A stretch of 64,000 nt of DNA from Cytophagales bacterium CG12_big_fil_rev_8_21_14_0_65_40_12. GTDB lineage: Bacteria; Bacteroidota; Bacteroidia; Cytophagales; Cyclobacteriaceae. The translations under genes were made by a program, and so were the position numbers. The stretch spans positions 32,660 to 96,659 of the forward strand of contig PCUU01000008.1 in the NCBI GenBank assembly GCA_002786855.1, written 5' to 3'. Positions within the stretch are counted from its first letter, which is position 1. The number at the start of each line of letters is the position of its first letter. Positions 28,086-36,257 of the stretch are shown one piece after another. The notes under the pieces were generated by a model that was given only the letters and a program-made list of their open reading frames with translations, searched no databases and was not told the origin of the DNA.

Positions 28086-29249
28086 CTGACCTAGACCCAC
28101 CTCAAACTGACTTTTTACACGCGTTAAACCTTTGAGTCGGTCAAGCGCAAAGAAGCTAGGGAAAGGTTTGGTCTGAGTGATTAAATCAGCGACCATTTCG
28201 CCAACGGCTGGCCCCACTTTAAAGCCATGACCAGAGGAACCACAAAGGATTATGCCGTTACTGAAACTTGGTGCATTGTCCATTATAAATTCACCATCTA
28301 GTGAATTTTCATAAACACAGGTATGATGATGGTGTAATCCCGCGCCTTTTAACGCTGGAAAACGTTGAGCCAAAACACTATTCATTTGCTCAAAAATAGT
28401 AGCCGTAAGATCTCTATCATCTCGATCAGGGTCAAGTGCCCAATCGCGTTGGTCATAAGCGAGCTTAAAGCCTTGCTGCAGGTGATCTGGAATGCCATAG
28501 TACATTTCATCGCCAGCCCTAAATTCTAGCCAAATGGGCAAATGGTCTCCTAAATGATTTGCAGGAGCATCGAAATAATAAACTTCCTGCCGCGTGACAT
28601 TGATGTAAAGAGCCAAACTCGGAAAAAGGTTTTTCATCCATGGCCCACAGGCAAATACATAATGGTCGGCCTTCAGTCTTTCTCGGTCTGCGGTAATCAA
28701 GGCATCGATTTTCCCATCACCCTCAATCTTAGCTATTTCAGCCTGTACAAATCGTCCACCCAGTTTTTCGAACTCGGTTTTTACCAAACTACAAGACCTG
28801 CTGGCTTCAAGATAAGCCGCTTTGGGTTCTATATATGCGGAAGTAATTCCTTCTAAATTGATTTGGGGATATCGCTGGGCTAAATCAGCCAATGAAATTT
28901 CGTCTAAAGCAAAGCCTCGCTTTTGCATGAGCGGTTGTGATAGTTCGGCATAGGTGGACGAGATACCATTGAACATCCACAAAGCTTCTTTTGGATGAAT
29001 CACTTGCTCCCCAGTCAATTCACAGAAATCATCCCAAAGTTGGAAAGAGCGATCTACCATTTCGGTATAGATTTCATTACCACCATAAGCCATTCTGATC
29101 ACTCTTGTTTTACCACCAGAACCAGAAAAAGCATTACCAGGGCTACTCTTATCCACTAAAGTAACTTGGCAACCTGCTTTTTGCAGGCAATAGGCCGACC
29201 AGCCTCCCCAAGCGCCAGCACCTATAACGATTACTGATTTTTTCAACAT
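28077..29249 (-). CDS. FAD-dependent amine oxidase (SolA / monomeric sarcosine oxidase family)
   Basis: This is a 390-residue flavoprotein of the DAO family. The N-terminal VIVIGAGAWGG is the dinucleotide-binding loop, and the cysteine in HHHTCVYENSLDGEFIMD near residue 310 matches the covalent FAD attachment site of sarcosine oxidase and N-methyltryptophan oxidase. The C-terminal GSSGHGFKVGPAVGEM is also diagnostic. I start at the second methionine (MLKKSVIVIG) because the fold begins there. The last two codons and stop lie in a palindrome of the RAYT unit. Substrate unknown. Confidence 0.88.
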   Translation of the reverse strand: MLKKSVIVIGAGAWGGWSAYCLQKAGCQVTLVDKSSPGNAFSGSGGKTRVIRMAYGGNEIYTEMVDRSFQLWDDFCELTGEQVIHPKEALWMFNGISSTYAELSQPLMQKRGFALDEISLADLAQRYPQINLEGITSAYIEPKAAYLEASRSCSLVKTEFEKLGGRFVQAEIAKIEGDGKIDALITADRERLKADHYVFACGPWMKNLFPSLALYINVTRQEVYYFDAPANHLGDHLPIWLEFRAGDEMYYGIPDHLQQGFKLAYDQRDWALDPDRDDRDLTATIFEQMNSVLAQRFPALKGAGLHHHHTCVYENSLDGEFIMDNAPSFSNGIILCGSSGHGFKVGPAVGEMVADLITQTKPFPSFFALDRLKGLTRVKSQFEVGLGQIN

Positions 29250-29381
29250 AACGAGTGAAGTAAAACAAAAAATCATTCTGTTGTTTACATTGATTTTATT
29301 CTTTCTCGGTAATCAAGTTGATTTTTTACGAAGCCATAACCCTTGCAACTTTTGGTTAAGTTTGCAAGAGAGTTTTAAGCG

Positions 29382-30383
29382 ATGGAAAAAAAGAAAAAAG
29401 AAATACCCCAGGAGAAACCCAGGCTTCACCCACGAAACCAACATCGCGAACGCTATGATTTCAAGAAGCTGATTGCTGCTCTACCAGCACTGACTGAATT
29501 CGTTCTTCCGAATAAATACGGGAATGACTCCATAGATTTCGCCAATCCTGAGGCAGTTAAGACCCTAAATAAAGCTCTCTTAAAAGTTCATTACGATATC
29601 GACTATTGGGATATTCCAGAAGGCTATTTATGCCCGCCAATCCCTGGCAGGGCCGATTATATCCATCATATTGCCGACTTGCTTTGCAGCAATAATTATG
29701 GCAAAATTCCAACTGGCGATAAAATCATTTGCCTAGATATTGGCGTTGGCGCCAACTGCGTATATCCCATGATCGGCATTAAAGAATATGGTTGGTCATT
29801 CATTGGGTCAGAAATTGACTCGATAGCACTAAAATCTGCGCAAGCAATTGTTGACAAAAACCCATCGCTAAAAGACAAGATTGAATTAAGGCAGCAAATG
29901 GAACCTAAAGATACCATTTACGGGGCGATGCGAAAAGAGGAAAAAGTAGATGTAACCATCTGTAACCCTCCATTCCATTCTTCGCCAGAAGAATCTAAAG
30001 AAAGCTCTTTGCGCAAACTGAGCAACTTAAAAGGTAAAAAAGTAAAGGAAGTAACCTTAAATTTTGGAGGAAAAAACTCAGAATTATGGTGCGAGGGTGG
30101 CGAAAGAAAATTCATTATGGGGATGATTCGCGAAAGTAAAAAATTTGGAGAATCCTGCTTTTGGTTTTCCAGCTTGGTAAGTAAACAGACTAACCTCAAG
30201 GCAATTTATGAATCATTAGAAAAAGCCGAAGCCGTCAAAGTAGAAACGATCCCTATGGGCCAAGGCAATAAAAGCAGCCGCATCGTGGCTTGGACTTTTC
30301 TGGATGCTGCTCAGCAGAAAGAATGGAAAAACACACGCTGGAAAGAACTCACTAAACCATTATCGGAAGACGGAAATGCGTAA
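29382..30383 (+). CDS. rlmF: 23S rRNA (adenine(1618)-N6)-methyltransferase
   Basis: This 333-residue SAM-dependent enzyme methylates A1618 in 23S rRNA. The basic N-terminus leads to HPRNQHRERYDF, then DYIHHIADLL, the SAM-binding LDIGVGANCVYPMIG near residue 125 and the catalytic NPPF of VTICNPPFHSS near residue 195. A -7-like box TAAGTTTG (29357-29364) lies 17 bases upstream. Confidence 0.95.
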   Translation: MEKKKKEIPQEKPRLHPRNQHRERYDFKKLIAALPALTEFVLPNKYGNDSIDFANPEAVKTLNKALLKVHYDIDYWDIPEGYLCPPIPGRADYIHHIADLLCSNNYGKIPTGDKIICLDIGVGANCVYPMIGIKEYGWSFIGSEIDSIALKSAQAIVDKNPSLKDKIELRQQMEPKDTIYGAMRKEEKVDVTICNPPFHSSPEESKESSLRKLSNLKGKKVKEVTLNFGGKNSELWCEGGERKFIMGMIRESKKFGESCFWFSSLVSKQTNLKAIYESLEKAEAVKVETIPMGQGNKSSRIVAWTFLDAAQQKEWKNTRWKELTKPLSEDGNA

Positions 30384-30420
30384 GACATTCTTGTCTACTG
30401 ATGACCAATTTTGACATAAA

Positions 30421-30897
30421 ATGATGTTGGAAGAATTTAGACACCTTTCAGAGTTCATCAATAAGATTGATGTGCATTGCCCTAATTGCGCAAAGAAAGC
30501 AGTGATTATTTCGGATCCTGAAAACAGAAATCGAACTCGGTTCACCTGCGCTCAATGCGGTTCGAGCAAAGAGTGGATTGGTCAAGGTAACGTTGTCCTT
30601 TCATCAAAATCAAAATTAGCTGGCTATTTGGGAGTTCATGTTGGCATTCCCACTGATCCCTATTTCGGTTTTTCGCTTTGGTATGCTGCCATCGCAAAGG
30701 AAGAAGTTCTTTTTGCCTATAACTTAGACCATCTTCAATTCCTTGAAGAGTACGTAACAGACAAGCTGCGCAAAAGAAGGCCAAATGAACATGGCTGGAG
30801 TAATCAGAGCCTACAAAGCCGACTGCCTAAATGGTTGCTTTCTGCCAAAAACCGAGATACTATTCTTGCCAAAATCAAGGAATTAAAATCGAAGTAG
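30421..30897 (+). CDS. Uncharacterised zinc-ribbon protein
   Basis: I do not recognise a family for this 158-residue protein. The N-terminal 45 residues carry two CxxC pairs (CPNC and CAQC) about 20 residues apart, a zinc ribbon. The rest has conserved-looking aromatic segments (GVPTDPYFG-like GIPTDPYFGFSLWYA, HLQFLEEYVTDKLR, SRLPKWLLSAKNR). The product is soluble and slightly basic. It lies 37 bases after rlmF on the same strand, so the two may be co-transcribed, but a link to ribosome modification is only a guess. Confidence 0.75.
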   Translation: MMLEEFRHLSEFINKIDVHCPNCAKKAVIISDPENRNRTRFTCAQCGSSKEWIGQGNVVLSSKSKLAGYLGVHVGIPTDPYFGFSLWYAAIAKEEVLFAYNLDHLQFLEEYVTDKLRKRRPNEHGWSNQSLQSRLPKWLLSAKNRDTILAKIKELKSK

Positions 30898-30965
30898 AAG
30901 CAAATTCCTTCTTCAACCATAGGCCAAGATTTTAACAAAAAAAACAACCTTGTTCTCTTAATTAA

Positions 30966-30973
30966 TATCTTTG
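30966..30973 (+). promoter_or_regulatory. -7-like box upstream of aguB
   Basis: TATCTTTG matches the TAnnTTTG box 22 bases before the aguB start. No good -33 element stands at the right distance. Confidence 0.45.
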
Positions 30974-30995
30974 GGCTTTCATTTAATTGAAGGCT

Positions 30996-31886
30996 ATGGC
31001 AAAGAATTCGTACAAAATTGCGGTAATCCAACTTAACCTGAACAACACTCCCGATGAGAACAGAAAAAAATGTCTCAGTTGGATCAGAGATGCTGCGGCA
31101 AAAGGTGCTGAGGTAATCAGTTTGCCAGAGCTTTATTCAAGCCATTACTTTTGTCAAAGTGAAGATGTTGAAAACTTCAACCTTGCCGAACCACTTGGGG
31201 ATATCTCTTTTACTGCCTTCAGCGCACTAGCCAAAGAATTAAAAGTTGCTTTGATCATTCCTTTCTTCGAAAAAAGAATGCCTGGCGTATACCATAACAG
31301 CGCCTACATCATCGACACTGATGGTACTCAAGCTGGTTTGTATCGCAAAATGCACATTCCAGACGACCCCTGTTTTTACGAGAAATTCTACTTTACTCCG
31401 GGTGATTTGGGCTTCAAAACCATCAATACTGAAAAAGGAAAAATCGGAACTCTTATTTGTTGGGACCAATGGTATCCAGAAGCGGCTAGACTTACTGCCC
31501 TACAAGGAGCAGAAGCACTTTTTTACCCAACTGCTATTGGTTGGCATCCATCTGAAAAAGCACAATATGGCGAAAACCAGTACGGTGCTTGGATGAACGT
31601 AATGAAAGGCCATGCGGTAGCCAACGGTGTTTATGTAGCCGCAGCCAATAGAATTGGCTTAGAAAATTATTTACCAAATACAGATGGAATTGAGTTCTGG
31701 GGAGCTTCATTTATCTGTGGTCCTCAGGGAGAAATTTTGGCCATGGCTTCACACGACAAAGAAGAAATTTTGATTGCGGAAGTAGACTTGGCTCATCAAG
31801 AAAATGTACGTCAAAACTGGCCATTCTTCCGCGACAGAAGAATTGATGCATTCCATGATATCACGAAACGCGTAATCGAGCAATAA
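30996..31886 (+). CDS. aguB: N-carbamoylputrescine amidase
   Basis: This 296-residue nitrilase-family enzyme hydrolyses N-carbamoylputrescine to putrescine. The catalytic triad is complete: Glu45 in LPELYS, Lys118 in YRKMHIPDD, Cys155 in GTLICWDQWYPE. I start at ATG 30996; a TTG three codons upstream is the alternative. It overlaps the next gene, agmatine deiminase, by one base, so the two consecutive steps agmatine to carbamoylputrescine to putrescine are coupled. Confidence 0.95.
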   Translation: MAKNSYKIAVIQLNLNNTPDENRKKCLSWIRDAAAKGAEVISLPELYSSHYFCQSEDVENFNLAEPLGDISFTAFSALAKELKVALIIPFFEKRMPGVYHNSAYIIDTDGTQAGLYRKMHIPDDPCFYEKFYFTPGDLGFKTINTEKGKIGTLICWDQWYPEAARLTALQGAEALFYPTAIGWHPSEKAQYGENQYGAWMNVMKGHAVANGVYVAAANRIGLENYLPNTDGIEFWGASFICGPQGEILAMASHDKEEILIAEVDLAHQENVRQNWPFFRDRRIDAFHDITKRVIEQ

Positions 31887-32920
31887 TGGCAGCAAGAAGA
31901 TTTCCTGCAGAATGGGAAGAGCAGCAAGGCCTATTGCTTTGTTTTCCTCATAATGGAAAAGATTGGCCTGGTAAATTTGGTGCCATTCAATGGGTGTTTG
32001 TAGAATTCATCAAGAAAGTAGCTGCCGTAGAAACGGTTTTTCTGTTGGTTGAAGATAAAGCTCACCAAGAAAAGGTGACTGAACTGCTCGAAATTGCCAC
32101 GGTGAAAATGGAAAACGTCAGCTTTCTTTTCCAAAAAACGAACAGAAGCTGGATGCGTGATTCGGGACCCATCATTGTGAAAAATGGAGATCAGCGAGAG
32201 GCGCTCAACTTTAATTTTAATGCTTGGGCAAAGTACAAGAACTTCAAACTAGATAAAAAAACGCCAAGCACTGTAGCGGAGCATTTAGGAATTCCACTCA
32301 CCAAAGTGACTTATAAAGGCAAGCCAGTAGTACTTGAAGGAGGCGCGCTAGAAGTAAACGGCAAAGGCACTTTGGTGACTTCTGAAGAATGTCTTCTCCA
32401 CCCAAGTATTCAGGTAAGAAATGCTGGTTTTACAAAAGCAGATTACGAAGCCGTTTTCAAAGAATACTTTGGAGTGACCAATACCATTTGGCTAGGCGAT
32501 GGCATTCTCGGAGATGATACTCATGGCCATATCGATGATTTGTGCCGATTTGTGAATGCTGACACAGTCATCACCGTAATTGAAGAGGATAAAAATCATA
32601 AGAATTATGCGCCTCTCCAGGACAATTTGAGGCGATTAAAAAAGGCTAAATTAGAAGAAGGCAGTCCATTGAAGATTGTGGAACTGCCAATGCCTGGGAT
32701 AATACATTTCGATGGATTGGAGCTTCCTGCGAGTTATGCCAACTTTCTTATTCTGAACAAAGTGGTGCTAATGCCCACCTTCAACGACCCAAAGGATAGA
32801 ATAGCTTTAGACATTCTTCAAGGTTGTTTCCCTAACAGGACCGTGATAGGTATTAGCTCGATTGATCTTATTTGGGGTTTTGGCACCTTGCACTGTTTGA
32901 GCCAGCAAATACCTTTGTAA
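31886..32920 (+). CDS. aguA: Agmatine deiminase
   Basis: This 344-residue enzyme of the guanidino-group-modifying superfamily converts agmatine to N-carbamoylputrescine. Key blocks are SWMRDSGPI near residue 90, VLEGGALEVNGKGTL near 150, DTHGHIDDLCRF near 215 and the catalytic Cys337 in GTLHCLSQQ at the C-terminus. It shares the TAATG junction with aguB. The arginine decarboxylase that would feed the pathway is not in the window. Confidence 0.96.
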   Translation: MAARRFPAEWEEQQGLLLCFPHNGKDWPGKFGAIQWVFVEFIKKVAAVETVFLLVEDKAHQEKVTELLEIATVKMENVSFLFQKTNRSWMRDSGPIIVKNGDQREALNFNFNAWAKYKNFKLDKKTPSTVAEHLGIPLTKVTYKGKPVVLEGGALEVNGKGTLVTSEECLLHPSIQVRNAGFTKADYEAVFKEYFGVTNTIWLGDGILGDDTHGHIDDLCRFVNADTVITVIEEDKNHKNYAPLQDNLRRLKKAKLEEGSPLKIVELPMPGIIHFDGLELPASYANFLILNKVVLMPTFNDPKDRIALDILQGCFPNRTVIGISSIDLIWGFGTLHCLSQQIPL

Positions 32921-33038
32921 GGTTGAAACGTCAAATTGCCTTATGTTTCGTGAAAAGATCTCTGCGAGATGACTGCTATGTCTAGGTCAATTTGTACTCA
33001 AGACCAAATACCCAATACCATAGACCCTACACTCACCT

Positions 33039-33965
33039 TTACTTCCTATTCAAAAACGCTAAAACGGCTGAATTAAATTCATCGGGTTTTTCGATAAAGG
33101 GAAAATGTCCAGCACCATCAATCACTCTCAATTCACCCTTGGGGAAAGCTTCGGCCATTTTGGTAGCGTGCAGATAAACGGAGGGTTCACGGTTGCCATA
33201 AAGCACTAAAGTCGGGCAAGTGATTTTATTGATTTCAGGATACAAATCGAAATCCGTGAGGTCAGGTGCGAGAAGTCCAAAAAGTCCACTGCGCTGCAAA
33301 TAGTCTTTCGGGACATAAAGATTGAGTTCGTTCAATTTAGTGGTATCCGCCATTTGTGGTCTAAAGGAAATACGAAGCAATTTTTTGATCGCTTCTGTTG
33401 GATCTTCGCCTTGAAGCGCCCCAGAAGTCATTATAGCTTGCCTTTCCAAAAAGTCATTTTCAGTCGCCTTTTGGCTTACCACTTGCCCTTCCATTTGCCA
33501 TTCGCTGACATTCGGAGCTATTGAATTTGAGAGAATTAATTTATTGAGGTGTTCATTATATTTTATGGCATAGGTCATGGCGATTAAACCACCCCAAGAA
33601 TGCCCCAACAGATTTACTTTATCCAATTTAAAGGCCTTTCTGATCGATTCAATGTCTTCGGCAAAGCCATCCAGCGTCATGGTAGCACTATCCACTTCGA
33701 TTGAGGATCTGCCGCTTACCTTCTGATCGTAAAAAATGAGTTGGTAGTTTTCGCTTAGGCTTTCTAACTGAGGCAAAAAATAAGAATGATCCAATACTGG
33801 GCCACCGTGCACTATAATCAAAGGCTCACCTTGACCAATTGTTTTGTAGAAGAGGTCGGTGCCGTTGATTCGCAACATACCAGAACTATTCTCTTCAATT
33901 GAAGGCGTTTTATCGCAAGCAAAAACTACAATCAGGATTAAAAATAAAAAAATACCCTTCCTCAT
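33039..33965 (-). CDS. Alpha/beta hydrolase lipoprotein (proline iminopeptidase-like)
   Basis: This 308-residue protein begins MRKGIFLFLILIVVFAC, a lipoprotein signal with Cys17. The mature part is an alpha/beta hydrolase: oxyanion loop VHGGPVLDH near residue 53, nucleophile Ser123 in GHSWGG, a late LYGNREPSV region and catalytic His in GAGHFPF near residue 288. The pattern resembles prolyl aminopeptidases, but the substrate is uncertain. It follows the SUI1-type gene by nine bases. Confidence 0.88.
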   Translation of the reverse strand: MRKGIFLFLILIVVFACDKTPSIEENSSGMLRINGTDLFYKTIGQGEPLIIVHGGPVLDHSYFLPQLESLSENYQLIFYDQKVSGRSSIEVDSATMTLDGFAEDIESIRKAFKLDKVNLLGHSWGGLIAMTYAIKYNEHLNKLILSNSIAPNVSEWQMEGQVVSQKATENDFLERQAIMTSGALQGEDPTEAIKKLLRISFRPQMADTTKLNELNLYVPKDYLQRSGLFGLLAPDLTDFDLYPEINKITCPTLVLYGNREPSVYLHATKMAEAFPKGELRVIDGAGHFPFIEKPDEFNSAVLAFLNRK

Positions 33966-33974
33966 ATGCATTAA

Positions 33975-34325
33975 TCAGCCTACCCTTTTCGCCCTATAAC
34001 CCTCATTCAATAACATTTGCAATACTTTATCCCTGAAGTCACCTTGTATCAGGATCTCCCCATCTTTGGCGGAGCCACCTACTCCACATTTCTGCTTGAG
34101 CATCTTCCCGAGTTCTTTCAAATCTTCGTCTGCCCCCACAAAGCCTTCTACCAAGGTCACTTGCTTGCCTCCTCTGCTCTTTTTATCAAGCATTACTTTT
34201 AGGTTTTGGCGACTTGGCTCAAGCGTTTCTTGCTCTGGTTCGCCTTCATAGGCATACTGAAAATCATTGCTGGTAGAATACACTACCCCAGATCGTCCTT
34301 TTTCTCTTGTGTTCTTTTTGGCCAT
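33975..34325 (-). CDS. SUI1/YciH-type translation initiation factor
   Basis: This 116-residue protein has the SUI1 (eIF1-like) fold in its C-terminal half: [36 protein letters not shown] and [16 protein letters not shown]. Bacterial YciH homologues can influence start-site selection, but are not essential. A -7 box TATTTTTG (34330-34337, minus strand) lies four bases before the ATG, suggesting a leaderless message. Confidence 0.93.
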   Translation of the reverse strand: MAKKNTREKGRSGVVYSTSNDFQYAYEGEPEQETLEPSRQNLKVMLDKKSRGGKQVTLVEGFVGADEDLKELGKMLKQKCGVGGSAKDGEILIQGDFRDKVLQMLLNEGYRAKRVG

Positions 34326-34341
34326 GCTTCAAAAATAACAA

Positions 34342-34361
34342 AGCCCGGCATTAATCGGGCT
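34342..34361 (-). terminator. Terminator of the universal stress protein gene
   Basis: AGCCCG and CGGGCT form a six-base-pair GC-rich stem with an eight-base loop, followed on the minus strand by a T-rich tract (TTGTTATTTTTG). That tract also contains the -7 box of the downstream SUI1-type gene. Confidence 0.65.
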
Positions 34362-34389
34362 CTGTTTAGTTCAAATTTATGAGTCGAAA

Positions 34390-35238
34390 TTACTTCTTTA
34401 AAGAAAGCGTCCAAACTGGAATTTGAGAGTGATTAACTAAATCTTCGGCAATGCTACCGCTCAACAAATGAAGCAAGCCTGTTCTGCCGTGCGTTCCAAT
34501 CGCAATTAAATCTGCCTGAACATCTTCTGCATAACTTAAAATACCATCTTCCTCAGAGGTTGCATTGTAAAGGCAGGTGTCATAATTATCGAATGAATAG
34601 GTCTGCACATACTTTTCGAATTCTGCTTCTGACTGTCTTTGCGTGTGGAAGTTGTTGGGTGTATTTACTTTTACCAAATGAATTTTAGCACCTGTAAGAT
34701 GTTGCAATTTTTTGATCTCCTTTACCACGGTGGGTTGCGGTTCGTTGAGGTTGGTTGCCAATACAATGTGCTTCATTTTAGAGAAGTCCACATCAGATTT
34801 CAGCGTAATGACAGGGCACTTGGCGTAACGCACCACTTTCTCTGTATTCGAGCCAATTAAAACCTCATCAATACCGCTACTACCTTTGGTTCCCATGACC
34901 ACCAAATCAGCATTATAATCAGCAATTGCCTTAGCAATGCTTTGATATGGGTTACCCACCACCACTGTTGCAGAAATATTCAGACCACTGTACTTACCTT
35001 GTCCGATAAGGTTATGAAGGTTCTCTTTGGTCTTGTCATAAAGCTGTTTTAAAAAGAATTCATCTTCGGTGTAATTGGTTGCTCCTTCGCCCATGGTATT
35101 GAATGATGACGGAGTTAACCCTTCAATAATATTGATTACTTCAATTTTAATACGGCCTTTACCTGCCATTTGAGCAGCCAAATCGAGTGCATGCTTAGAT
35201 TGAGAAGAGAAGTCGATAGGTACGAGGATAGTTTTCAT
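34390..35238 (-). CDS. Universal stress protein, tandem UspA domains
   Basis: This 282-residue protein has two UspA domains. Each carries the ATP-binding loop: VMGTKGSSGIDEVLIGSNTE near residue 130 and IGTHGRTGLLHLLSGS near 255. I start at the internal ATG (MKTILVPIDFSSQSKHAL), since that is the first strand of the fold. Such proteins respond to starvation and redox stress; the trigger here is unknown. Confidence 0.93.
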   Translation of the reverse strand: MKTILVPIDFSSQSKHALDLAAQMAGKGRIKIEVINIIEGLTPSSFNTMGEGATNYTEDEFFLKQLYDKTKENLHNLIGQGKYSGLNISATVVVGNPYQSIAKAIADYNADLVVMGTKGSSGIDEVLIGSNTEKVVRYAKCPVITLKSDVDFSKMKHIVLATNLNEPQPTVVKEIKKLQHLTGAKIHLVKVNTPNNFHTQRQSEAEFEKYVQTYSFDNYDTCLYNATSEEDGILSYAEDVQADLIAIGTHGRTGLLHLLSGSIAEDLVNHSQIPVWTLSLKK

Positions 35239-35415
35239 AATAATTACTTTAAAGGTCAGTGCAACTGTTTCTGATGTAAAACTGCACAATTTGAATATTT
35301 TAGATCATGATAAAAATCAGCTTTAAAAATAAATTTTAGCAGATTTAACTAGCTCTACCTCAATTCATTGCCAATTCAGACCGTTATTATCTGGCGATCT
35401 CGAACGAAGTAAATG

Positions 35416-35435
35416 TAATTTAGTCGACTAAATTA
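35416..35435. promoter_or_regulatory. 20-base perfect palindrome (possible operator)
   Basis: TAATTTAGTC followed by GACTAAATTA is perfectly self-complementary with no spacer. It lies 50 bases before the CREST-family gene and about 180 bases upstream of the divergent universal stress protein gene, a good place for a dimeric repressor or activator site. The regulator is unknown. Confidence 0.5.
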
Positions 35436-35485
35436 GGTCTTATGGCCAACTAATCCTTTCATTCAACAGTTCTATCTCCTGAGTT

Positions 35486-36178
35486 ATGATTTTTGAATTA
35501 GATCAAATTATAGATGGAGGTCCTTGGTATGCCGAAACGCATATCACAGATCAAATTATAGTAGAGCCTTGGAATGCTTTCTCCTCATTGGCCATAGCTG
35601 CTCCTGCCATTTATTTTCTTTGGAGGATCCGGAAAAACCCGATGCAATTCAAGTTTCTGCTCTTTTGTATTCCGATTCTATTTCTCAACGGAATTGGAAG
35701 CACGCTATTCCATGGACTGAGGTCTTCTCAATACTTGCTATTGATGGATTATTTACCCGCCTTGGCGCTTACCTTATCCATTACTGTCTATTTATGGTAT
35801 AAAGTGCTCCCCACGTGGTGGATGGTGATCTTCACCGTAGGCCCACTTTTTGGCCTGCGCTTTCTGGTGATGAATTATTTTTCTGGCGCTTTTGGAATGA
35901 ACCTCTCTTACATCATTGGTGGCATCGCTTTTCTTTTGCCTTTTTTATTAATTCTCAGAAAGTATCAATATCAAAAAAGCCTGAATATCATAACAGCTGT
36001 TCTGTGCTTTATACTGGCCATATATTTCCGCGGTGCGGATAAAGAATTCACACATATTGTCTCCTTCGGGACGCATTTTCTTTGGCATATATTCACTGGA
36101 ATAGGTGCTTACTACTTGGCCGATTACCTCTATTTTTTGCGTAAGAAGGAATTGGGTCAGCAAATCAACCCCGTCTAG
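35486..36178 (+). CDS. CREST-superfamily membrane hydrolase (ceramidase-like)
   Basis: This 230-residue protein has about seven membrane spans and the full CREST hydrolase signature: Glu27 in IVEPWNAFSS, the Ser72-x3-His76 pair in GSTLFH, Asp88 in LLMDYLP and the His197-x3-His201 pair in GTHFLWHIF. These residues bind zinc in alkaline ceramidases and related enzymes. Bacteroidota make sphingolipids, so an amide-lipid substrate is plausible but unproven. Confidence 0.82.
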   Translation: MIFELDQIIDGGPWYAETHITDQIIVEPWNAFSSLAIAAPAIYFLWRIRKNPMQFKFLLFCIPILFLNGIGSTLFHGLRSSQYLLLMDYLPALALTLSITVYLWYKVLPTWWMVIFTVGPLFGLRFLVMNYFSGAFGMNLSYIIGGIAFLLPFLLILRKYQYQKSLNIITAVLCFILAIYFRGADKEFTHIVSFGTHFLWHIFTGIGAYYLADYLYFLRKKELGQQINPV

Positions 36179-36257
36179 TCTGTTCAGGCTTAGCTATTCC
36201 TTAATTTACTTTTCAGAAATATAGGCTTAACTTGAAAACGACTAGCCTAAAGACCCT

